A stretch of DNA of 37,493 bases, taken from the NCBI GenBank assembly GCA_036378155.1, contig DASUXA010000083.1, forward strand, positions 1-37,493, written 5' to 3'. Under the pieces are notes generated by a model. The model was not told where the DNA came from. It saw only the letters and a program-made list of their open reading frames with translations, and ran no database searches. The DNA comes from DASUXA01 sp036378155. GTDB taxonomy: Bacteria > Actinomycetota > Actinomycetes > Mycobacteriales > Micromonosporaceae. Positions within the stretch are counted from its first letter, which is position 1, and every line of letters starts with the position of its first letter. Positions 8,241-16,322 of this stretch are shown here, piece by piece. The position numbers and the translations under genes are program-made.

Positions 8241-8858
8241 GTGCCATCGCTGTTTCGCCGCAAGTCCGATGAACTGGTCGCCGAGCCGGTGACCGACGAC
8301 GCGTCGACCGAGGTCGACAACGGTCGCCGACCCAGGGGGTACACCCCGGGCAAGGGTCGTCCGACCCCCAAGCGCGGTCAGGCGCAGCGGCGGGTGGTCG
8401 AGCCGCCACCGGCGAACAAGCGGGAGGCGGCGCGCCGGCTGCGTGAGCGGCAGCGGACGGAGCGTGCCGAGGCGGCGCGCGGCATGCGCGCCGGGGACGA
8501 GCGGTACCTGCTCCGCCGCGACAAGGGACCGGAGAAGGCGCTGGTCCGCGACATCGTGGACTCGCGGCGCAACGCGTCGTCGTACTTCTTCGCCGGGGTG
8601 CTCGTGGTACTGGTGGGCTCGGTCGTCCGGTTGCCCGTCGTGCAGATGCTCGCCAACCTGCTGTGGCTCATCCTGCTGCTGGTCGCCGTGGCGGACGGAA
8701 TCCTGATCAGCCGGCGGGTGAGGAGGCTGGTCCGCGAGCGGTACCCGAACACCAAGGAGCGGATGGGTTCGCTGTACTTCTACGCGGTCATGCGCGCCCT
8801 GTCGTTCCGGGGCATGCGGGTACCGAACCCCAGGGTCAAGATCGGTCAGCAGATCTGA
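8241..8858 (+). CDS. DUF3043-family membrane protein
   Basis: A conserved actinobacterial protein of 205 residues with no assigned function. It begins VPSLFRRKSDELV, has a basic, proline- and arginine-rich cytoplasmic region to about residue 110, then two adjacent transmembrane segments (about 115-134 and 136-155), and ends in a conserved basic tail including RYPNTKERMGSLYFYAVMRA and RGMRVPNPRVK. The layout of charged N-terminus, TM hairpin and basic C-terminus is typical of DUF3043. GTG 8241 is supported by the TACCCT box. The 3' end overlaps the end of a remnant gene on the other strand by 23 nt. Family call is from recall; function unknown. Confidence 0.8.
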   Translation: MPSLFRRKSDELVAEPVTDDASTEVDNGRRPRGYTPGKGRPTPKRGQAQRRVVEPPPANKREAARRLRERQRTERAEAARGMRAGDERYLLRRDKGPEKALVRDIVDSRRNASSYFFAGVLVVLVGSVVRLPVVQMLANLLWLILLLVAVADGILISRRVRRLVRERYPNTKERMGSLYFYAVMRALSFRGMRVPNPRVKIGQQI

Positions 8859-9084
8859 GTTCGGAGTCACCGTCGGGGTCGTCGCCCGATGGCGCGGCGA
8901 CCGCGAGCAGCACCGAACAGCGCAGCACACCGAACGTCGCGTTGGTGACTGCCGCCGCCGCGGTCACCTGTCGATATGTCGAGTAACGCCGGAAGTCGGC
9001 TGCGGCATAGGCGTAGAAGGTGCGGAAATTGCGATGCGGTCCGAGGACAACCGGCGGGGTCGTGCTGGCGGTCTTCTCGCCCAC
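8836..9084 (-). pseudogene. Remnant: N-terminal piece of an ABC-2 type permease
   Basis: An 82-codon minus-strand frame with an intact ribosome site (AAGGAGG, 7 nt before GTG 9084). Residues about 15-64 resemble the start of actinobacterial ABC-2 export permeases: FRTFYAYAAADFRRYSTYRQ, then TNATFGVLRCSVLLAVAA, the first membrane helix. After that helix the frame changes to acidic, unrelated residues (PSGDDPDGDSE) and stops inside the DUF3043 gene. Intact permeases of this kind are about 260 residues and lie beside an ATPase gene; neither the remainder nor an ATPase is present. I read this as a deletion remnant. A real 82-residue one-helix protein cannot be excluded. The recognition is from memory of the family. 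Confidence 0.6.
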
Positions 9085-9177
9085 GCCGTACCCTCCTTCC
9101 GCAGCAGGCTGACAGAATCTGCCGGTACGGCAGGGACACGTCGGCCCTATTTCCTCGTGGCGAGGTGACCTCAGGTG

Positions 9178-9195
9178 AGCGAGCGGAGCGAGCGG
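9178..9195 (+). repeat. Tandem 9-mer GAGCGAGCG x2
   Basis: Two head-to-tail copies of a GAGCGAGCG-type unit. Related GGAGCGAGC text recurs at 11542-11550. Such motifs are frequent in intergenic DNA of Micromonosporaceae and often create artefactual starts reading SERSER. Confidence 0.45.
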
Positions 9196-9272
9196 CCCGT
9201 TCGGCTCAGCCGCGCCGCGCATCCGTTGCGACCGAGCGGCGCCGGCATCCGACGGGCCGCCGGAGAACCGCG

Positions 9273-11492
9273 GTGACCGGCCCGGACGAGCGGCACCGGC
9301 CGGCCAAACCGGCATGGGCGACCGTACCGACCATGCCGTGGGACCGGGTTCCGGTTGGCCCGTCCGACGACGAGCAGACCGACGACACGTCGCCGGGCGA
9401 CCGCACCCGCCACGGCGCGCCGGAACCGTCGCGACCGCGCGGCTACGCGCCGCCCGGACGCCAGCCGGGCGAGCCCAGCCGCCATGTCGGGTACCCCGAA
9501 CCGCCGCCGGGACGCGTGCCACCCCACGGGCACGCGTCCGTGCCGCCCGGCCCCGGCTCGGTGCCCCCGGGCGTCGCCAGGCCGGCACCGCCTCGGCCGC
9601 ACGCCGAGCCCGCCGGGCTGTACCCGCCGCGCCCCGAGCCGGCGGGTCCGCACCCCCAGCGCCCCGCCGAACCGCCGGCAGGGCCGTACCCGCCGCGCCC
9701 CGCCGAACCGGTCGGGCCCTACCCGCCGCGCCCCGCCGCGCCGCGCGGACCGTACCCGCCGGGCGCGAACGAGCCGCCGGTCCCGCCTGCCCCGCCGCGC
9801 CGGGGCGAACCACGCGGCCCGTACCCGCCGCGCCCCGCCGAACCGCCGGGGCCGTACCCGCCGCGCCCCGCCGAACCGGTGGGGCCGTACCCGCCGCGCC
9901 CCGCCGAACCGGCGGGGCCGTACCCGCATGCGTCCGCAGCGCCCGCGTCGGCGCCGCCCGCGCCGGGGCGCCCACACCCGGCTGCTCCGCCCCGACCACC
10001 CGCGCCCGGCGACGGTCCGCGTGGCGACGGTCCACGCGCCGACCGCCCCGGTCCGTACCCGCCTGGTGGGCCACGCCGTTCCGCTCCCCCGCCCGGCACG
10101 CGACCGGTCTCGGGCGCGCCGCCGGTGTCCGGTCCACCGGTCTCGGCGGCACCCGTGTCGCCGACGACCGCCCCGCCCGCCGGGCCCGACCCGGAGCAGG
10201 TGCTCGCCGGGTACCAGTGGCGGTTCGACCCGGACACGCTGCGCGAGGTCGTGGACGACCCGGACGAGCTGCGCGAGGTACGCGAGCGGCTGACCGCCAA
10301 GCTCGACGGGGTCGCCGACAACCGCACCCGTGCTCGGCTGCTCAGCCTGCGTGCCGTGGTGTCGCGGATTCTGGGCGACCTGAACAAGGCGTACGCCGAC
10401 GGCAAACTCGCGCTCGCCCACGCCGAAGCGACCGGCGAGCTGCGGCGCGTCGCGATCGCGCAGGCGCGGCTGGCACATGTCCAGCAGTGGCGCGGTGAGT
10501 ACGCCGAAGCCGACCGGCTGTTCGCGCTCGCGAACTCCACCGAGTTGCCGGACCGGTTGCGCGCGACGATGCACCAGCACGCCGGCAAGTCCGCCTACGA
10601 GCAGGGCCGGTACATCGAAGCGTGCAACCACTTCGAGAAAGCGCTGGAACTGCGCAAGAACGAGGACCCGGAACTGATCGCGGCGACCGAACTGGCGTTG
10701 GACGCCGTGTTCCGCAAGGTCGCCGAGAACGGCTGGGGGCCGTACCCGCGCAGCCGCGAGGAGATCCTGCAGATCCGCAAGCCGCCGGTACCGGCGATGG
10801 ACCCGCGCACCGGGCGGTGGGGTTTCGCGGACGAGGCGGGCACGATGTGCGTCGAGGCGCGGTACGCCGACGTCCAGCCGTTCCGCGACGGGGTCGCCTG
10901 GGTGCAGCCGATGGGCGCGCAGACCTGGGAACTGATCGACGACGCTGGGCGGACGCTGATCCCGGCGAGCGCCGGCTTCCTGGGCGTGGGCAGCTTCTCC
11001 GACGGGCTGGCGTGGGTCTCGATGGACGGCACCGCGCGCTGGATCGCGGTGGACAAGAGCGGCTCGGTGACGATCTCCACCGGGTACGAGGACGTGCGAC
11101 CGTTCCGGCGCGGCATGGCGGCGGTCCGGCGCGGCGGTCGGTGGGGCGCCGTCGACGGGGTGGGCCGCGTCGTCGTGCCGTTCCAGTACGACGCGTTCGC
11201 CACCGCGATGTCCGACGGGCGGTACATCGACGGCTTCTCCGACGAGGGTCTGGCCGTGGTCGAACTGGGTGGTCGCAAGGGCGTGGTGGACCGGTCGGGT
11301 CGGGTACTCGTCGAGCCGGTGCATCCCGCCCTGGTCATCCATCCGGTGGCGTTCCTGATCACGGACGGCGCGCAGCGGTGGGGCGCGCTGGACCGCAAGG
11401 GCGCGATGCTCATCCCGCCCAGCTTCCCCAGCCGGAGCGCGGTGGACGTGGAGATCGACCGGCTGCTGGCCGACACCCGCCCGATGCTGTGA
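9273..11492 (+). CDS. Proline-rich / TPR-like / WG-repeat protein
   Basis: A 739-residue protein of three parts. Residues 1-300 are disordered, rich in Pro, Arg and Gly, with about seven copies of the decapeptide GPYPPRPAEP or variants. Residues about 305-490 are helical, with TPR-like pairs (NKAYADGKLALAHAEATGE, EYAEADRLFALANS, GRYIEACNHFEKALELRK). Residues about 505-720 are WG repeats, each a short beta unit such as GRWGFADEAG, RWGAVDGVGRVVVPFQYD and RKGVVDRSGRVLVEPV. There is no signal peptide or membrane segment, so it is probably cytoplasmic. TPR plus WG suggests a scaffold or binding protein; no ligand is known to me. GTG 9273 is the first good in-frame start after the upstream stop region and is not certain. 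Confidence 0.75.
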   Translation: MTGPDERHRPAKPAWATVPTMPWDRVPVGPSDDEQTDDTSPGDRTRHGAPEPSRPRGYAPPGRQPGEPSRHVGYPEPPPGRVPPHGHASVPPGPGSVPPGVARPAPPRPHAEPAGLYPPRPEPAGPHPQRPAEPPAGPYPPRPAEPVGPYPPRPAAPRGPYPPGANEPPVPPAPPRRGEPRGPYPPRPAEPPGPYPPRPAEPVGPYPPRPAEPAGPYPHASAAPASAPPAPGRPHPAAPPRPPAPGDGPRGDGPRADRPGPYPPGGPRRSAPPPGTRPVSGAPPVSGPPVSAAPVSPTTAPPAGPDPEQVLAGYQWRFDPDTLREVVDDPDELREVRERLTAKLDGVADNRTRARLLSLRAVVSRILGDLNKAYADGKLALAHAEATGELRRVAIAQARLAHVQQWRGEYAEADRLFALANSTELPDRLRATMHQHAGKSAYEQGRYIEACNHFEKALELRKNEDPELIAATELALDAVFRKVAENGWGPYPRSREEILQIRKPPVPAMDPRTGRWGFADEAGTMCVEARYADVQPFRDGVAWVQPMGAQTWELIDDAGRTLIPASAGFLGVGSFSDGLAWVSMDGTARWIAVDKSGSVTISTGYEDVRPFRRGMAAVRRGGRWGAVDGVGRVVVPFQYDAFATAMSDGRYIDGFSDEGLAVVELGGRKGVVDRSGRVLVEPVHPALVIHPVAFLITDGAQRWGALDRKGAMLIPPSFPSRSAVDVEIDRLLADTRPML
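9680..9930 (+). repeat. Degenerate 30-bp tandem repeats encoding GPYPPRPAEP
   Basis: Several 30-bp units in frame with the WG-repeat gene: two near 9680-9740 and four near 9817-9930, separated by diverged text. Near-identity between units suggests recent expansion by slippage or unequal exchange, so copy number may vary between strains. Confidence 0.7.
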
Positions 11493-11566
11493 CCTGCTCG
11501 GCGCGGACGGGCGACCCGGCGAAGCGGTAAGTACCGCCTGGCGGAGCGAGCCTGACGGGCAGCGAC

Positions 11567-11572
11567 TAGGGT
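11567..11572 (+). promoter_or_regulatory. Leaderless -10 box of the aldo/keto reductase gene
   Basis: TAGGGT ends 6 nt before the ATG at 11579. No Shine-Dalgarno sequence. Confidence 0.5.
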
Positions 11573-11578
11573 CGGCGC

Positions 11579-12577
11579 ATGGAGTTTCGTCACCTGGGCC
11601 GTTCCGGGATGCTCGTCAGCGAGATCTCGTACGGCAACTGGATCACGCACGGTTCGCAGGTCGAGGAGGAGGCCGCCACGGCGTGCGTGCACGCCGCGCT
11701 CGACCTCGGGATCACCACGTTCGACACCGCCGACGTGTACGCCGGAACCCGCGCCGAGCAGGTGCTCGGTCGGGCGCTGAAGGGGCAGCGCCGCGAGGGG
11801 TTGGAGATCTTCACGAAGGTGTACTGGCCGACCGGCCCCGGTCGCAACGACCGTGGTCTGTCGCGCAAGCACATCATGGAGTCGATCAACGGCTCGCTGC
11901 GCCGGCTGCAGACCGACTACGTGGACCTGTACCAGGCACACCGGTACGACTACAGCACGCCGCTGGAAGAGACCATGCAGGCGTTCGCGGACGTGGTACG
12001 CGCCGGCAAGGCGCTGTACATCGGGGTGTCCGAGTGGAAGGCGTCGGAGATCCGCGCCGCCCACGAGTTCGCCAAGCAGCTGGGCATTCAGCTCATCTCG
12101 AACCAGCCGCAGTACTCGATGCTGTGGCGGGTCATCGAGGCCGAGGTGGTGCCGACCTGCGAGGAGCTCGGCATCGGGCAGATCGTCTGGTCGCCGATCG
12201 CGCAGGGTGTGCTGACCGGCAAGTACCTGCCGGGCCAGCCGCCGCCGGCAGGGTCGCGCGCCACCGACGAGAAGTCGGGCGCGACGTTCATCAAGCGTCT
12301 GCTGGACGACGACGTGCTGACCCGGGTACAGCAGCTCAAGCCGCTCGCCGAGCAGGCGGGTCTGACCATGGCGCAGCTCGCGGTGGCGTGGGTGCTGCAC
12401 AACCCGAACGTGTCGTCGGCGATCGTCGGCGCGACCAAGCCTGAGCAGCTCAAGGACAACGTGAAGGCGTCCGGTGTGAAGCTGGACGCGGAGCTGCTGA
12501 AGAAGATCGACGAGGTGCTCGACCCGATCGTGGAGCGGGACCCGGCGAAGACACAGAGCCCGACCGAGCGGCCGTGA
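11579..12577 (+). CDS. Aldo/keto reductase (K-channel beta-subunit-like subfamily)
   Basis: A 332-residue NADPH-dependent oxidoreductase of the (beta/alpha)8 AKR fold. The catalytic tetrad is visible: Asp and Tyr in TTFDTADVYAG, Lys in IFTKVYWPTG, and His in YQAHRYD. The cofactor-binding C-terminal part contains SPIAQGVLTGKY and SAIVGATKPEQLKDN. The opening MEFRHLGRSGMLVSEISYGN and the WPTGPGRNDRGLSRKHI loop place it with the voltage-gated potassium channel beta-like AKRs common in actinobacteria, which reduce small aldehydes and ketones. The substrate is not predictable. It is a single-gene unit with its own promoter and a strong terminator after it. Confidence 0.93.
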   Translation: MEFRHLGRSGMLVSEISYGNWITHGSQVEEEAATACVHAALDLGITTFDTADVYAGTRAEQVLGRALKGQRREGLEIFTKVYWPTGPGRNDRGLSRKHIMESINGSLRRLQTDYVDLYQAHRYDYSTPLEETMQAFADVVRAGKALYIGVSEWKASEIRAAHEFAKQLGIQLISNQPQYSMLWRVIEAEVVPTCEELGIGQIVWSPIAQGVLTGKYLPGQPPPAGSRATDEKSGATFIKRLLDDDVLTRVQQLKPLAEQAGLTMAQLAVAWVLHNPNVSSAIVGATKPEQLKDNVKASGVKLDAELLKKIDEVLDPIVERDPAKTQSPTERP

Positions 12578-12581
12578 GCGC

Positions 12582-12626
12582 GGTCCGGGTGGCGGACGTC
12601 AGCGCCTGACGTCCGCCACCCGGACC
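12582..12626. terminator. Bidirectional terminator, perfect 21-bp stem
   Basis: Two perfectly complementary 21-nt arms (12582-12602 and 12606-12626) with a 3-nt loop CGC, between the convergent aldo/keto reductase and M50 protease genes. It is one of the longest perfect inverted repeats in the window. Confidence 0.85.
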
Positions 12627-12637
12627 CAGGCGGGGCG

Positions 12638-13444
12638 TCAGATGCCGGTACCGGTCCAGAACCGGAACAGGTCGAAGCCGCTGCGCACCAGGTCGCCGGA
12701 CAGGCCCAGGGCGCCGCCGACCGGCACGATCAACCCCTGGAAAAACAGCGCGTTGATGCGCGGCGTCCACAGCAGCGCGAACAGCAGCAGCATGCCGTAC
12801 GGGGCGACGGCGTCGAACGCGCGGCGGTACTCGTAGGACAGCCACGGGCGTACCGCGTTGCCGCCGTCCACGCCGGGGATCGGCAGCAGGTTCAGTACCG
12901 CCGCGGTGAGCTGGAAGAACGCGAGCAGCGACACCGCCGCCCAGAAGTCGTGGTGGTCGACGACCGTGGTACCGGTCGCGAACCGCGCCAGCAGGGCGAT
13001 CGCGAACAGCACGTTGATCGCCGGACCGGCGAGGCTGATCAGCGACTCCTTCAGCCGACCCCGGATCGCCCCGTGGTTGACCCAGACCGCGCCGCCGGGC
13101 AGGGCGATCCCGCCCAGGATGATGAACACCACGGGCAGCACGATGGACAGCACCGGGTTGGCGTACTTCAACGGGTTCAGCGTCAGATAGCCCCGGCGGG
13201 CGACGTCGACGTCGCCGGCCCGGAACGCGAACACCGCGTGCGCGTACTCGTGCAGGCACAGCGACGCGACCCAGCCGGACACCACGAACAGGAACACGTC
13301 CAGGTTGGTGCTGCCGTACCCGGTCCACGCCATCCAGCCGCTGGCGACGAAGACGGCGACCACCGCCAGGAAGACAGGGCTCGGCCGCAGCGCGGCGCGC
13401 GGCACACCGATCAGCAGGTCGTCGCCGCGTCGGCCGAACACCAC
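12638..13444 (-). CDS. Site-2 protease family (M50) membrane metalloprotease
   Basis: A 268-residue polytopic membrane protein with zinc-ligand motif H65-E-Y-A-H69 in the second helix and the third ligand D193 in LLPIPGVDGGN, the two hallmarks of intramembrane M50 proteases. About six hydrophobic segments are seen, with no PDZ or CBS domain, so it belongs to the short group of S2P-like proteins whose substrates are mostly unknown. The start codon is GTG 13444; its likely ribosome site GGGGGAG lies across the stop of the upstream 66-residue gene, so the two are translationally coupled. A second GTG at 13441 is possible. Confidence 0.88.
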   Translation of the reverse strand: MVFGRRGDDLLIGVPRAALRPSPVFLAVVAVFVASGWMAWTGYGSTNLDVFLFVVSGWVASLCLHEYAHAVFAFRAGDVDVARRGYLTLNPLKYANPVLSIVLPVVFIILGGIALPGGAVWVNHGAIRGRLKESLISLAGPAINVLFAIALLARFATGTTVVDHHDFWAAVSLLAFFQLTAAVLNLLPIPGVDGGNAVRPWLSYEYRRAFDAVAPYGMLLLFALLWTPRINALFFQGLIVPVGGALGLSGDLVRSGFDLFRFWTGTGI

Positions 13445-13448
13445 AGGC

Positions 13449-13649
13449 TCACTCCCCCGGCGGTAGCAGGCTCATCTGGTACTCGATCCGGCCGTCCTCC
13501 GCCAGGATCGCTTGAGTGGCCCCGATCGCCACGAGGTCGCGCCAGGTCTGCCCGATCCACGACTCGGCGTCGGCCTGGCTTGGGAACACCTCGGCCGGCC
13601 CGTCGACCGGTTGACCCTCGCGGTTCTCGTACCGCCAGGTCCACGCCAT
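13449..13649 (-). CDS. Small conserved actinobacterial protein, 66 residues
   Basis: Begins MAWTWRYENREGQPVDGPAE and ends EDGRIEYQMSLLPPGE. It is soluble, acidic and tryptophan-rich, with WIGQTWRDLVAIGATQAIL in the middle. I recognise the style of a conserved actinobacterial hypothetical protein but know no function. The ATG at 13649 has GGGGAG about 7 nt upstream. The stop overlaps the ribosome site of the M50 protease gene, so the two form a coupled pair, perhaps an accessory or substrate-side factor for the protease; this is inference only. A TAGGCT box at 13697-13702 would give a leader of about 40 nt. Confidence 0.8.
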   Translation of the reverse strand: MAWTWRYENREGQPVDGPAEVFPSQADAESWIGQTWRDLVAIGATQAILAEDGRIEYQMSLLPPGE

Positions 13650-13696
13650 CACCGTCTCCCCTCTGGCCCGCGCGTTCACGTCGGCGGGCGCACGCC

Positions 13697-13702
13697 AGCC
13701 TA
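13697..13702 (-). promoter_or_regulatory. Candidate -10 box for the 66-residue protein and M50 pair
   Basis: TAGGCT on the minus strand, about 48 nt before the ATG at 13649, leaving space for the GGGGAG ribosome site. Confidence 0.4.
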
Positions 13703-13781
13703 CCGGCCGGGCGTGACCACACGGTGACGCGAACCACCGCGGCACGCCCCACGCGACTGAACGACGGCCCGCCGACGCCCT

Positions 13782-13787
13782 TAAGGT
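13782..13787 (+). promoter_or_regulatory. Leaderless -10 box of the cobU-cobT fusion
   Basis: TAAGGT ends 7 nt before the ATG at 13795. A cobalamin riboswitch leader is therefore not expected, and none is seen. Confidence 0.5.
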
Positions 13788-13794
13788 ACGGGAC

Positions 13795-15480
13795 ATGTCG
13801 CTACTCGGGTGGAACGCCAGCGCGGCGCCTCGGCGGGTCCTCGTCCTCGGCGGTATCCGCTCCGGCAAGTCGGAAGTGGCTGAAGCGCTGGTCAGCGGCC
13901 GGGACGGGACCGGGCGCGGCGGTGCCGCGACCGCCGCGGTGCGGTACCTCGCAACCGCCGCCGGCGCGCACGACCCCGAGATGGCCGAGCGGATCGCGCG
14001 GCACAAGGCACGCCGCCCGGACCACTGGCGTACCGAGGAACTCGGCGACCAGCCTGAACGGCTGCCCGCACTGATCGCCGGCGCGGACCCGGACGAGACG
14101 CTGCTCGTCGACGACCTCGGCGGCTGGCTCACCGCCACGTTCGACGCCGCCGGCTGGGCGCCGTCCGCCACCGACGAACCGGTGTCCGCGCTGGTCGAGG
14201 CGGTACGGACCACCGACGCGCGGCTGGTGCTGGTCAGCCCGGAGGTCGGCTGGTCGGTGGTACCGGCGACGCCCGCCGGGCGGGCGTTCGCCGACGCCGC
14301 CGGTGCGGCGAACCGCGCCCTGGCCGAGGTGTGCGACGCGGTGGTGCTGGTGGTCGCCGGTCAGCCGGTGGTACTGAAGGAACTCACCACCGCGACGGCG
14401 GCTCCCCGCCGGGCGCAGCAGGCGAAGGCCGACGTCGACGTCGTCGGCGCGACCGACGACACCGCGCCGAGCGGCGAGCCCGAAGTCGCGATCGAGCCCG
14501 GTCTGACGCTGCCGCTGCCCGACGAGGGCGCGGCAAGCGCCGCGTTCGCCCGGCTGGACCGTCTCGACCTGCCCGGCGCGGCGGGTCTGGGCACGCTCGC
14601 CCGCGCGGTCAGGTTCGCGGCGGCGACCCAGGGCAGCGCGCCGCCCGCTCCGATGCGGCGCGTCCGGGCGTACCTGCTGCGCTCGGACCACCAGGGCGGT
14701 CTGGGCGCGGGCGAGGACACCGCGCGGGTCGACCGCCGGGTCGGCGAGGTACAGCAGGGCGGCGGCGCGTTCGGATCGCTTGCCGCCGACGCCGGCGTCC
14801 CGGTCACAGTCGTCCCGCTCCCGCCCGCCGGCGCGGTGGAGTCCGGCGAGGCGATGGACCGCGACGCGGTCGAGGCCGCGCTGCGCGACGGATGGCGCCT
14901 CGCCGACCGGGCCGCCGACGAGGGCTGCGACGCGGTCGTCCTCGGCGCGTGCGGTACCGGCGCGGACGCCGCCGCCACCGCGGTGATCGCCGCGGTCGCC
15001 AACACCGAGCCGACCGCCTTGCTCGCCCACGTGATGGGTACCCCCGACGACGCCGGTCGGCGCATCGACGACGCCGCCTGGATGGCGCGCTGTGTCGCGC
15101 TACGCGACGCGCTGCGCCGCATCGACCACCAGTCCCGCGTCCCGCGTACGCTGCTGGCCACCCTCGGCGGCCCGGACCTGGCGGTCGCGACGGGGCTGCT
15201 GCTCGGCGCGGCGGCGCGCCGCACCCCGGTACTGCTCGACGGACCGGTCGGCGTCGCCGCCGCGCTGCTCGCCCGCGACATCGCCGGGCAGGTCAGGTAC
15301 TGGTGCCTGCTGGTCGACGACGGCGGTCACCCGGCGGTACGACTCGCCGCCCGCGTGCTCGACCTGGAACCGGTCGTCACCCTGGGACTCGGTCTCGGCG
15401 AGGGGGCCGCCGCCCTGGCCGCGCTGCCGCTGCTGCGGTCCGCCCTGACGGTGTCCGCGCTGGCCGGGGACGATGCGTGA
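13795..15480 (+). CDS. cobU: CobU adenosylcobinamide kinase/guanylyltransferase fused to a divergent CobT-like domain
   Basis: A 561-residue fusion for the nucleotide-loop step of B12 synthesis. Residues about 13-205 are CobU: P-loop GGIRSGKS at 19-26, YLATA, the guanylylated His region at H70 (RIARHKARRP), LLVDDLGGWL, SPEVGWSVVPATPAGRAF and VVAGQPVVLK. Residues about 245-555 align with CobT (nicotinate-nucleotide:DMB phosphoribosyltransferase) in LGGPDLAVATGLLLGAAARR, PVLLDGPVGVAAALLAR and LGLGEGAAALAALPLL. However, the CobT motif GxMGIGNTT reads GACGTGADAAAT, the AGDHGV motif reads RSDHQGG, and the HRSxEPGH motif is missing. The CobU half looks active; the CobT half may be altered or non-catalytic. 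cobS follows with an 8-nt overlap. Confidence 0.88.
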   Translation: MSLLGWNASAAPRRVLVLGGIRSGKSEVAEALVSGRDGTGRGGAATAAVRYLATAAGAHDPEMAERIARHKARRPDHWRTEELGDQPERLPALIAGADPDETLLVDDLGGWLTATFDAAGWAPSATDEPVSALVEAVRTTDARLVLVSPEVGWSVVPATPAGRAFADAAGAANRALAEVCDAVVLVVAGQPVVLKELTTATAAPRRAQQAKADVDVVGATDDTAPSGEPEVAIEPGLTLPLPDEGAASAAFARLDRLDLPGAAGLGTLARAVRFAAATQGSAPPAPMRRVRAYLLRSDHQGGLGAGEDTARVDRRVGEVQQGGGAFGSLAADAGVPVTVVPLPPAGAVESGEAMDRDAVEAALRDGWRLADRAADEGCDAVVLGACGTGADAAATAVIAAVANTEPTALLAHVMGTPDDAGRRIDDAAWMARCVALRDALRRIDHQSRVPRTLLATLGGPDLAVATGLLLGAAARRTPVLLDGPVGVAAALLARDIAGQVRYWCLLVDDGGHPAVRLAARVLDLEPVVTLGLGLGEGAAALAALPLLRSALTVSALAGDDA

Positions 15481-16228
15481 CGGGCTGCGCCTGGCTGCGA
15501 CCACGTTCACGATCGCGCCGGTGCGCCCCGGGCGGGTCGACCGCGGTACCGCCGCCGTGGCGATGGCGGTCGCCCCGGTCGTCGGGGCGCTGCTCGGGCT
15601 GCTGCTCGGGGCGGTGCTGACGGGGCTCCGGCTGGCACACGCGCCGCCGGTACTCGCCGGCGCTCTCGCCGTGGCGCTCGAAGTCCTGCTCACCCGGGGT
15701 CTGCACGTCGACGGGCTGGCCGACACGGTCGACGCGCTCGGCTCGTACCGGGACCGGGACGCCGCCCTGACCATCATGAGGAGCCCCGAGGTCGGACCGT
15801 TCGGGGTCGCCGCGGTCGGGCTGGTACTGCTGATCCAGGCGACCGCCCTGGGCGCGATCGGGTACCGACCCGCGACCGCGGCGATCGCCGGTGTGACCGC
15901 GGCGGTGGCGACCGGGCGCTACGCGGTGACCCTGGCGTGTCGACGCGGGGTGCCGGCGGCCCGCCCGGACGGGCTCGGCGCCCTGGTCGCCGGTACCGTC
16001 GCGGCTGCGCCGCTGATCGTCGACGCGCTGCTGGTCGCCGCGCTGGCGGTGCCCGCCGTGCCCGCCCGGCTGTGGCAGGGACCGCTCGCCGTGACCGCCG
16101 GGCTCGCCGCGGCGGCGCTCCTGGTCCGGCACGCGGTACGCCGGTTCGGCGGGATCACGGGAGACGTGCTCGGCGCCGCCGTCGAGGTCGCCACGACCGT
16201 CACGCTGGTCGGGCTCGTCCTCGGCTAA
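15473..16228 (+). CDS. cobS: Adenosylcobinamide-GDP ribazoletransferase (cobalamin 5'-phosphate synthase)
   Basis: A 251-residue integral membrane enzyme that joins adenosylcobinamide-GDP to alpha-ribazole (or its phosphate) to finish the cobalamin. The family motif is GLHVDGLADTVDALGSYRDR at about 76-95, with the metal-binding acidic residues, followed by ALTIMRSPEVGPFG. About six hydrophobic segments occupy the rest. Length is normal (about 250). The ATG overlaps the end of the cobU-cobT gene by 8 nt, so the pair is one operon with coupled translation. The upstream fusion would supply its adenosylcobinamide-GDP substrate. Confidence 0.94.
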   Translation: MRDGLRLAATTFTIAPVRPGRVDRGTAAVAMAVAPVVGALLGLLLGAVLTGLRLAHAPPVLAGALAVALEVLLTRGLHVDGLADTVDALGSYRDRDAALTIMRSPEVGPFGVAAVGLVLLIQATALGAIGYRPATAAIAGVTAAVATGRYAVTLACRRGVPAARPDGLGALVAGTVAAAPLIVDALLVAALAVPAVPARLWQGPLAVTAGLAAAALLVRHAVRRFGGITGDVLGAAVEVATTVTLVGLVLG

Positions 16229-16274
16229 GCGGCGCCGGCGCGGGCACCTCTCGGCATCATTGGCGCGGGCGCCA

Positions 16275-16300
16275 TCGGCGCGCGGGTCCCCGCGCGCCGA
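16275..16300. terminator. Bidirectional terminator between cobS and gcvT
   Basis: Twelve-base arms TCGGCGCGCGGG and CCCGCGCGCCGA almost abut (2 nt apart), between the convergent cobS and gcvT stops. Confidence 0.75.
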
Positions 16301-16322
16301 CACGCGGCGACCGCCCGATGCG

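Noticed and set aside
9175..9276. A 33-codon frame (VSERSERPVRLS...) overlapping the WG-repeat gene start by GTGA
   Set aside because: It begins in a GAGCGAGCG tandem repeat that produces SERSER starts at many loci. There is no other sign of coding, so it is kept only as a repeat.
13650..13794. Possible cobalamin riboswitch before cobU
   Set aside because: No B12-box or long leader; the TAAGGT box points to a leaderless message.
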